Part shown: piece by piece, positions 55,780-64,000 of the stretch
Numbering within the stretch: the first letter of the stretch is position 1
Layout: the number at the start of each line of letters is the position of its first letter
NCBI GenBank assembly: GCA_029891385.1
Contig: CM057234.1
Location: 20,632,350-20,696,349, forward strand
Length of the DNA stretch: 64,000 nt
Reading direction: 5' to 3'
DNA from: Erythroxylum novogranatense
Taxonomy: Eukaryota; Streptophyta; Magnoliopsida; Malpighiales; Erythroxylaceae
Position numbers and translations under genes: made by a program
Notes under the pieces: generated by a model
What the model was told of the DNA's origin: nothing
Seen by the model: only the letters and a program-made list of their open reading frames with translations
Databases searched by the model: none

Positions 55780-56575
55780 ATTTAGCTATTAGAAAGTGAC
55801 ACAAGGATTGACATCTTACATTTTTCAATCAGTGTTAGAATATTACCCTTCTTACCTTCACCAACTTTTCTTATTTCTTTTTTCTTCATCCTTCCAACTC
55901 TTTTCTTATGGGTGGGAAGATTGATCTTTTATCTATGGCCCTCCCTAGGTGCTACTAAAACTATTCACCTAGTATTAAATTTTTGCTCTTCTAATAACAT
56001 CTCATAAATATTCCTTTTTTATATGATACTCATGCATATAATCATTTTCACCTCCTTTCTCGAAGATGATCGCTAAAATTACGTGGCTATAAGGAATGCC
56101 AATTAACTCCCATCTCCTACATATGCAATCAATTGTTTTGAGGTTCACTACTTGATGGTTTTGTATATAGTGATCAATTTTAAATTTTTTATTAATTACA
56201 AAATGACTTAAAGTTATTAGTAACATTTAAGTTCCATTACCTACAAAAATAAGCTTAATATCATTTAAGCAAGTAGGTATTAAATGCAAATAATGTCAAT
56301 ATATACAAAATGAGCCAAATAATTAATAGCCTCTTTTTTATTTTCCTCGACCTTTGACATTATGTTAGGATATAACTTGTCATTGTATTTAGGCATTCCT
56401 TACTTCTTCTAATAAATTCTCTTCATGATAGCCCTTCTCATCACTTCTAAATAAGTTAAGATTGGTTTGTCGCTTGCATTTCTCAATTATAGATTAAAAC
56501 ACTTTATTGTGTCTTTTAATACTAAACCACTTTTAAGTCTTTTGTTAAATACATGACTGAACAACAACCATCACA
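55780..56575 (-). pseudogene. MULE transposase C-terminal part, copy 1
   Basis: Decayed MuDR-like transposase. Reading leftwards: NASDKPILTYLEVMRRAIMK (about 56400-56470), then HYIQNHQVVNLKTIDCICRR and WELIGIPYSHVILAIIFEKG, the SWIM zinc finger (CxC...H, with the third Cys as Tyr), then NDYMHEYHIKKEYL and a Lys-rich tail with weak similarity to the zinc-knuckle end of these proteins. SWIM fingers bind DNA or partners in MULE transposases. No long ORF beyond 74 codons. Confidence 0.78.
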
Positions 56576-57099
56576 AAAGTAGTCAATAGATTTAAAAGAT
56601 CAATATAATTGCACATGGTATTGATTTACAAGATGGTTAGATATATCATAAAAATTAGAAAAGATCTTTATATACATATGAGCCAAATGATTCTGGAACA
56701 TGTTATTGTAATAACATATAAATGATTAATCTATAACATCATAGAAAGATACAAAAGTGAGTTGTCAATAAATACGTAGGACTATATAATTTTCTATAAA
56801 TAAATAGAACCATTTGTCCAAAAGTTTATAGAAGTAGTCCGTAAATACAAAAGACTATAACTTATACACATTGTTTATTATTTATTCTTTTAGTTAGTCT
56901 AGCCTTGTTTTATACTCTTAACCTTATTGAGAAGTAAAATCTTGGAACTAGATTTTCAGTTGCCCTCCTTTTGAAACTTCCTTTTCCTTGCTTCGTGATG
57001 CATTTACTATAATACTTTTTTTAGAAGACATCTACACTAAATCTTGAATAAAAGAAATAAGATCAAATTTTTGTTACATACATTTTAATTGTTTCTTCA

Positions 57100-57920
57100 A
57101 CGTGAAATAAATAAGTTGTTCATCATTTTGCTATTGGCAAGTAACACAAGGATTATCATCTTACATGTTTTGACATTATGCCTAATTTTTTTACATTTTT
57201 ACAAGTGACATGTATTTCAATCCGTGTTGAAATAGTACCCTTCTTACCTTGTCCAACTTTTTGTAATTCTCTTTTTTCCAACTCTTTTCTTATAGGCAGA
57301 GGGATTGATCTTTTATCCATGTTCTTCCCTAGGTATTGGCTAAAGCAATTCACCTAATATTGAATCCCTTCTAACAACACATTATATATGTATATTTAAT
57401 ATGATACTCATGTATGTAATCCTCATGACCTCCTTTTTCAAAGAAGATCGCTAAAATGACATGGCTAAAAAGGATTACAATTAACTCCCATCTCCCACAT
57501 ATGCAATCATTTGTTCTAAGGTTCACTATATGATGGTCTTGTATATAGTGCCTAATTCTAAATTTTCCATTACCTACAAAATTGACTTAACGTTATCGGT
57601 AACATTTGTGTTCCATGACCTTAAAAAATTAATATCATTTAAGCTTGTAGGTTTTTAACGCAAATAATGTTATTATATGAAAAATGAGCCATATAATTAG
57701 TGACCTCTTTTTTATTTTTCTTTAACTTTGAAACTGTGTTAGGATATATCTTGTCATTGTATGTAGCCATTCCTTACTTCTTCTACTAAATTATCTTCAT
57801 GATAGCCCTTCTAATCATTTCTAAAAAAGTTAAGATTGGTTTTTCCTTTGCATTTCTCAAATATAAATTAAAACACTTTATTGTGTCATTTAACAATAAC
57901 CACTCTTACAACTTCTGTCA
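57100..57920 (-). pseudogene. MULE transposase C-terminal part, copy 2
   Basis: Same region as copy 1, with the helix-rich stretch near 57770-57840, a SWIM remnant near 57470-57550 and a Lys-rich tail KKGTISTRIEIHVTCKNVKK then GIMSKHVR at 57156-57260, where relatives have a CxxC-GHNxRxC knuckle. Stops and frameshifts throughout. Confidence 0.7.
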
Positions 57921-58329
57921 CATGCATGACTACACAATCTCTTCTCAAGAATATCTACCAATCAATTATATGCATCCTTATTTATGCTCTCCATCTTACT
58001 CAGGTTCCACTTATATCCCTACTAAGTACAACATGAAGTTACATATAAACTTTATAATGGCAAGTATTTTAAACGTATTTTGTAAATTGGTCTACAAATG
58101 CCTAAAGCAATAACAATTTTCAAAATTTGGATACCCATGCTCGAATAGTTTTTTTACACCCTATATCACATGATTAAAATATTTTCAATATGAAACTAGG
58201 TGTCATTTTGTATAAAAATAATATTATGGATATTTCATTATGTTACTTTTTATCTGTCACTTATAAACACTTATACGTGATCATTTCTAATACCACTAAG
58301 AGTTATCCTAAAAATTATTTCCAACGCTT

Positions 58330-58575
58330 TTTTATTCTCAACTCTTACCAAAACCTAAGCCAATGAAAAAAATGTTACCACTTGGATCCCTTCTAATAAT
58401 TGTCAATATTTTCCCACCATGGTTTATCTTTAAATGAAAACTATTAATGTATATTAGTGGTCTACAAGCATTGGCAAACCTAGAATTCAATTGTTCAAAA
58501 CATATATAGCATGAATTAAACAAACATTTACGAGATATGTTGTACATTATATTGTCCTTGTTGCATTCCATTATA
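58330..58575 (-). pseudogene. MULE transposase catalytic-domain fragment
   Basis: The peptide YICFEQLNSRFANACRPLIY, then INSFHLKINHGGKILTIIRR and DPSGNIFFIGLGF fits the first part of the MULE DDE domain, where relatives read CRPxIxLDGxFLK...GGxLLxAVxxDxNN. The catalytic Asp position reads Asn (INSF). It is upstream, in element sense, of both C-terminal copies. Other parts of the catalytic domain between here and 57920 are not readable. Confidence 0.72.
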
Positions 58576-59589
58576 GCTAAGAAGTAGCCTCTTAACTTAT
58601 CATATTATGGTTTTCATCTCCAAGAAATAAATTTAAGGCATGCTTTTTATCTCTATACGCTTTGATGTTTGAAATATATTATTTCTAATCTCGTAAACTA
58701 GCCATTTTAACCCTGAAATATGCCAACTAGGACTATCCTTGAAGTGTGTTAAATGCTTATTGGAAATACATTAGTAATCAAATTTTAATTGTTAAATGTT
58801 CTCTTATAAGAATGAGTGTCCTACAATTTCTTGATCTAAAATACATGCCCATCTTGTGTAAGGTTTATATTTGTTCTCCATCTACTATAAATATGGTCAA
58901 ATCATATTTATAGTTTTATTATTTATTTATTATCTTGTGTAAGGTTTATATTTGTTCTCCATTTACTATAACTATGGTCAAATCATATTTCTAAATGTGT
59001 TAACAAAATAGAAACTCATTCCAAGATTCAAAAAAACTCTCTCATCATCTGGACTACAAGACTTAGAGAAAGGATAGTTAGGCTTCTTCTTGTTATTATT
59101 ATCTAAACTTCCTTCTAGGCTACCAATGTCTTTATTATCAACTTTAATCTCATTATACCTTAATTTAATATTTTGAGCAACTATATGCCACTAACACATT
59201 CATATATATCATTGAGTTTGACTTCATTTAAATATCCTAAATCACTAAAATATGTTGATTGGCTTTCCTTATATGATAAGTCATCTAAATCATTTGATGC
59301 TTCAAGGTTAACTTGAATGGCTACTGTAATAGGTAGATGTATGGGTGCATTTATGGATGGATCTATAGCTATTGGAATAGTTGGATGGCTTCCTCAAAAC
59401 TACCTCCCCATCATCTTCCTCTATTACCTCAATTAAAATATCTATTACAAGGTTAGTAAAAGTGTATAATTTGAGATACTTCTCCTTATTCGTAAGACCT
59501 TTATTGTTTTTAATTTTCTCTCTTCAATTATACTTATCAAGTTTCTTATATTATTATCATTATATAGTATCCCCACACCATCTTTAAAT

Positions 59590-59775
59590 TACGCTAACCT
59601 CTTAGCAGTAAGCATAAATCAACCAATATAATCTTATATGCCTCAAAACCAAAATAATCTTTTTCTCTACCTTTATATGTCATATCTAGTTTAAATTTGA
59701 AGAATCCACCATAGGAGTGCTCAAACCTAATTCTTGGGTCCAAAATACCAACCATTCCTCAAACATAACTAATAA
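59590..59775 (-). pseudogene. Possible MULE transposase N-terminal domain
   Basis: One open stretch reads MVGILDPRIRFEHSYGGFFK, then FKLDMTYKGREKDYFGFEAY. The pattern HxGGxF...Y.G.....DYFG resembles MuDR N-terminal domains, and its location upstream in element sense fits. Weak but consistent with the pieces to the left. Confidence 0.4.
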
Positions 59776-59780
59776 TATTA

Positions 59781-61020
59781 ATAAATACCACAATATGTAA
59801 TTGTACTACCAAACAAATGCAAATTCAATGTACTACCAAATATCTATAACAATTATGCATAATGAGTAATCAAATCACGTAGCATGTTACAAATTTATGA
59901 TATAAGCAATATGAAATTACCTTCAACAAAATACTTAGAAAATGAATTTATATCTAGGTCATTTCACTTAAACAAGTTTATATCCATGGTAAGGTGCATT
60001 ATATATTATATGATATGTTGGACTATCATTAAGCTCATATAGAGATCTTTCACCAACTTAAAGAGAAAATATGCTTAGATTATCAACATCTATTATATCT
60101 TAATTCATTTCTTTAGGCTACCTTTATGAAATTTTATACTCTAACCCTAAGTTCCAATTATTAAGTGGATCCATAGTGGGAATTAATATAACATACAAAA
60201 TAATAAATAAATAATAAAACTTATTATTAAAAATCAAGTACTTAAAATTTAGAAATTGGATCATATGAACATGAGGCATCATCTTGAGTCTCCAATGTAA
60301 TGTATCCTTAAAATGTAGTGATAACTAAACTCACTTATTGATATTATATTAGGTTTCGAGTATGCCTATCCCTAATTTTATGACAATTTCTACTAAAATA
60401 TGTTTTCCTCATAATAGAATTTTATTGAACTGTTATAAGGGCTTGAATCTTTTTATATGTTCGTTCCTTCATTTTGTTAACATTCACTATATTACAATTA
60501 CTTACATTAATTGATCCGAATAGTTTGCACTTGAATTGCCCACCCAATACTTTAATGTAACCTATAAATTTAATAGATTTGAGATTAATTAATTAAATGA
60601 AACTCAGTTAATAAATGAATCACCTTGTAAAAATGATTAACAAAGTTTTGTTACTTAAACTTATGAAATTCTTTACAAATTGGAAATAAATGAATCAACA
60701 AAGGGTAATAACACAAATGTCATAAGTCAATAAGTGACAATAACACAATAGGCATAAAATCTATAAGGAGCAATATAACTACTAACTAGTTGTCATTGAA
60801 ATGATGTTAGAGCTTAACTTGTTTCCTCTAACTCCTTTTTAATATGTTTGATTTCTCCTTCGATTATTTAAATTGAATTCTCCTCTCTAGTGTGTGTGAT
60901 TTTTCTAGCGTTTTAATTAATAAAACCTAGCTTGTTTCCTTTAATTTTTCCACTAATTATTCCTCTAATAATTTATGTTTCTTATGAACTTATGTAGGTT
61001 GCAAAATGATACCACTTAAA
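59781..61020. other. AT-rich stretch, nothing recognised
   Basis: No domain or long ORF. May include non-coding parts of the MULE. The 60850-60960 part might extend the similarity of the dispersed repeat. Confidence 0.45.
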
Positions 61021-61024
61021 GCTA

Positions 61025-61058
61025 GACATCATGTGGGTTAAATAACCCACATGATGTC
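61025..61058. repeat. Perfect 16-bp hairpin
   Basis: Left arm GACATCATGTGGGTTA (61025-61040), two-base spacer AA, right arm TAACCCACATGATGTC (61043-61058). Lies just outside dispersed-repeat copy 2. Confidence 0.9.
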
Positions 61059-61059
61059 A

Positions 61060-61265
61060 TTAGTTAGGCGACACTGTTGTATTACCTATAATGCCATGTT
61101 ACAAATATGATCCCATTTTTACATTTGAATTTACAATTTTAATGGACGTTAATGACATGGAGGATATGCATTACATAAATAAAACTACAAGGGTATGGAT
61201 AGTTTTAAAATTCAGGAGGTACATTAATAATTTGAAAACTATAAAGGATCTAATGAATTTAACCC
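61060..61265 (-). repeat. Dispersed repeat, copy 2
   Basis: Its reverse complement starts AGGGTTAAATTCATTAGATC and aligns with 28715-28930. A short ORF on the plus strand (61091-61279) lies wholly in the repeat and is not taken as a gene. Confidence 0.6.
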
Positions 61266-61269
61266 TTAA

Positions 61270-62270
61270 AAATAAGTAACATATAAACTTTAATATAAGA
61301 ATACTATGATTTAGTATAAAAAGGACTAAGTGTCAATTCAAACTATGTTAAGACATAAAACATTCAATACCAAACCTATAAAATAAAAAATATCACCACT
61401 CTTTATATATAAGTACACTTAAACTTTAATATGAGAAAAACTAAGTACAAAGAATATCATGCCTCATTACAAATTATACCAATACTCAATACATCCAATA
61501 CCTTAAGTATAAATAAAAGAATACCATCCTAATGTCCAAAAAACCATGTTTTATTTGATATAAGTAACATGGTTTCTCACTCAGTTGTTTATTATAACAT
61601 GCTCGTTTATATGAACGTCTCATCCATTAAATTTAAACCCTAACATTCAGTATCATAAGATTAGATTTCACTAAATTAGGAATTTTGAATTTTCAAAATC
61701 GGGACAAACTATTTTTGATTCATTTGGATTATGGGTGTAATTCTTTTGCAAATATGACTAAGAGACCATTGTCTAGTGAGGCTCAAAGCATTTGAGGAAT
61801 AAGAGATCCAAATAGTAAATATCGACTGCTAAAGGAGTATGAAGATATTAAAGATGTATATTGAATGACCCTTAAGTTTTTATCAAAACATTCAAGTTTA
61901 TTAGAGATGTTACCTTACATTATCGAAATGGAATCATAATCTGGATGGGTGGTATAGATTATCAATTTCAATTTCATAATTTGGTGTCAATTGTAGGTTT
62001 TACTTTTCCAACTATTGGAAACATTTGTCTATCGATTTTCTATAATTGACTTTCTTGAAGACATATATATTGTAGAATATGTAGTTCAAATTTTTGCATG
62101 TAAGTTCCAATTACAATTTCATAATAATAAAGAGTTTCTATATAAAATCACCAGTCATTTATTTTTTGCATCGCATGATTGCCCACACCATATCCAGTAG
62201 GAAGGAGAGTAAGGGTGGTTACTCAACATGAATTATTCTGCTTGTATTTTGATGAGTGTTAGCATTATGG
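61270..62270. other. AT-rich stretch, nothing recognised
   Basis: A 61-codon ORF at 62015-62200 shows no certain domain. It may be decayed gypsy integrase-core sequence since an integrase tail follows, but no catalytic block can be read. Confidence 0.45.
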
Positions 62271-62740
62271 CTTAACATTTTATTTTGCTCTATTTGAGAT
62301 TGTTTTTAGATTTAACCTATTATCTCCTTTAGATCTTGCATATATTCCTTTTGGTGAAAGAGATAGCTTGGACGATAAAAAAGAAAACATAATTAGTAAA
62401 GAAGTTTTATAAGAAGGCATGGTTAAACATTAAGTATAAGACCTAACAATATATTAAGCAAGCTAATAAGGGGAGGAAAGAAGTAATATTTGAACCTAAA
62501 AATTTGTTTTAATACATTTTCAAAAGGAGAGGTTCCTAAACAAATAGAAATCTAAGTTACAACTAAGAGAAGATGGATCGTTTTAAATCATCGAAAGAGT
62601 GAACAACAACATTTATAAAATTGACTTGCCAAGTGAGCATAGTGTTCATACTACCTTTCATGTTAATAACTGATCTCCTTTTAATTTTATTAAGGAAAAT
62701 GATGATTTAAGGTTAAATCTTTTTAAGAGAGAGAAAATAA
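62271..62740 (+). pseudogene. Gypsy integrase C-terminal remnant
   Basis: Across several frames and stops one can read FEIVFRFNLLSPLDLAYIPF, GERDSLDDKKE, ANKGRKEVIFEPKNL (in pieces), RKSKL-like and IDLPSEYSV-like text, then NVNxSPF-like text. In intact chromovirus-type gypsy elements this order is FEIVYGFNPLTPLDL, then QANKGRK, then the RKERFP and DGPFQVLERIN blocks of the integrase C-terminal domain. Strongly decayed; no LTR or RT attached. Confidence 0.65.
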
Positions 62741-63720
62741 TGGAAATCAAGCATTTTTTTACTCGAATGCATAAAATTACTGGGTTTCCATTTAAAAATA
62801 ATGGAGGATTGGTAATATGAAGTAGGAAAAAAAAAAGGACAAATAAGCCTTCAACAACTTAATAGAGGATCTCTATATAATTAATGAATCTTTTCTACTT
62901 TAAAAGGTTGAAGATAGACCTATAATGTTAATATAAGTTAAGAATTAAGATAAAGATTGCAATTACAAAATGGAATCAGTACTAGACATAAGAGACAACC
63001 AACATTGATCTTCTGATCTTTAGAAGGTAGAAAAATAAAATATAGTCAACATTTGAGTCATACTAGTGTTAGGCACTATTTTTTTAATAGACTAAAAAAT
63101 AAAAATGAATCAGTCTTGAAGTTGCACATATAACTGACACCAAACTCGTATTTGGTATATGCACTAAAGGTTTCAAAGCAAAGCGAAAATTATGTTGTTG
63201 TATTCCAAGATAGGCATAAAAAATATGTTTTAGTTGAACTGGGTTTTGTTATCTTAAGATGTTATTTCCTTTTGAACTCTAGTTTAGAGTTTTATGTTGA
63301 AGAGTGACTTTCTTATGATTATAATTGAAAATTTATCCTTAATATTAATCAATTAAAAATCTTGGAGAGCTTTCTTTTATTTTTAAAGTAACTCATGTTT
63401 TAGATTTTCTAAAACTTGTAACCATATCAAGTTTACTAGTAGTGATTAACACTATATTATCCAAGTACATTCCTAATCATTTTCTTCTCTATAAATGTGA
63501 CAATTTACATCCTTCTTATTGTATTTTATATTTATGTTCTTAAATTAACCTCTTATCTAAAAATAAACCTTGGTCCTCTGATATTGATATCGAATCACAT
63601 CAATCTTGTTACTGGGCACCATATCAATATGTGTTGTTGATACAAATTAGATTAAGCTTTTTAAATTTCTTTTACAAAGATAAAAACTTCTCATAAACTT
63701 GAACGCATCAACTCCTTATT
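62741..63720. other. AT-rich stretch, nothing certain
   Basis: No ORF or domain. It may be the 3' untranslated part or decayed LTR of the gypsy remnant to its left. Confidence 0.4.
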
Positions 63721-64000
63721 TGTTCACCCCTAAATTTTTTCTTGAAAAATAAGTATGATTTACATTAATTATGAGGTCTTTATGAAAGTTTGTGGAGTTA
63801 ATTATTATGTTGATGTTAGAATGATTTTATGATATAGAATTGGCTGAATTAAAGTGTTAAGGTTATATGAAGGTTCAAGGGTGTTTTTGGCAAGAAACTT
63901 AAGGTTAAAGGAACCTAAGCTTATAAGGAAGGGTAAAATGGACTTTTTGGACTCATTAAGGGTAGGAATGGAAGAAGAAATGTTGGCTTGCCATCTTAAG
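63721..64000 (+). mobile_element. Possible start of a gypsy LTR
   Basis: Starts TGTTCACCCCTAAATTTT, similar in form to TGTTGGACCCCGAATTTT at 3955, and goes on with AAGGGTAAAATGGAC-like wording typical of the long LTRs here. No preceding polypurine tract and no target duplication; runs off the window. Confidence 0.3.

Larger units (their letters stand above)
55426..57920. repeat. Tandem duplication of ~1.36 kb (MULE C-terminal half)
   Basis: 55426-56575 and 56778-57920 align along most of their length (for example CTTATACACATTSTTTATTATT, TTAACCTTATTGAG, ATCGCTAAAATKACRTGGCT, CATGATAGCCCTTCT in both), separated by about 200 unique bases. Estimated identity 80% by eye, so it is not recent. Confidence 0.85.

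Noticed and set aside
57799..58113. 104-codon plus-strand ORF
   Set aside because: It is antisense to the decayed MULE transposase and partly inside the tandem duplication without conservation in copy 1.

Overview
The window looks like repeat-dense, AT-rich nuclear chromatin of a flowering plant, most likely a dicot. I recognise no intact host gene. Nearly all identifiable sequence is transposon or endogenous pararetrovirus: Ty3/gypsy (Athila type, chromovirus-like and several non-coding long LTRs), Ty1/copia (three or four separate remnants), a LINE tail, a Mutator-like (MULE) transposase relic, and a large rearranged endogenous caulimovirid locus. Every coding relic carries stops, frameshifts or truncations, so no element here appears able to move by itself.

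Layout. 1-2450: two nested minus-strand gypsy LTR pieces that interrupt an Athila integrase gene. 2451-13897: a minus-strand Athila element (integrase, RNase H, RT, protease, gag, PBS and 1.55-kb 5' LTR), itself interrupted by a complete 4330-bp solo LTR (3955-8284, target duplication TTTAT). 13898-14399: gypsy LTR fragment. 14391-18090: minus-strand copia element cut inside RT. 18091-23790: a patchwork of copia, gypsy gag-protease and LTR fragments. 23845-26915: plus-strand copia element with its 3' LTR. 26916-30744: AT-rich sequence with a LINE tail and a dispersed repeat. 30745-34615: a second complete solo LTR (3871 bp, target duplication AGTTA). 34721-41955: a non-coding LTR element with 2.5 and 2.9-kb LTRs. 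41956-55422: the caulimovirid locus. 55426-59780: a decayed MULE transposase whose C-terminal half is tandemly duplicated. 59781-64000: AT-rich sequence with a perfect hairpin, a second copy of the dispersed repeat, a gypsy integrase tail and a possible LTR start.

The caulimovirid locus is the most unusual part. It holds pieces of a whole viral gene set: three small upstream ORFs, movement protein, a short coiled-coil protein, zinc-knuckle coat protein, protease-RT-RNase H and a transactivator/viroplasmin with its downstream promoter-like region. The pieces lie head to head and tail to tail. Two direct copies of one chimeric 2.7-kb unit (about 43415-46100 and 51392-54067) share the same artificial breakpoints, so the rearrangement came before the duplication. 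The arms at about 48410-51001 and 52307-55002 form a long inverted repeat with a 1.3-kb loop, which could fold into double-stranded RNA if transcribed.

A second theme is that the non-coding gypsy LTRs are built from about 180-bp modules in tandem, plus a GC-rich family-specific palindromic cassette and, in one clade, a conserved 15-nt hairpin. All assignments come from reading motifs and comparing parts of the window with each other; no database search was possible.
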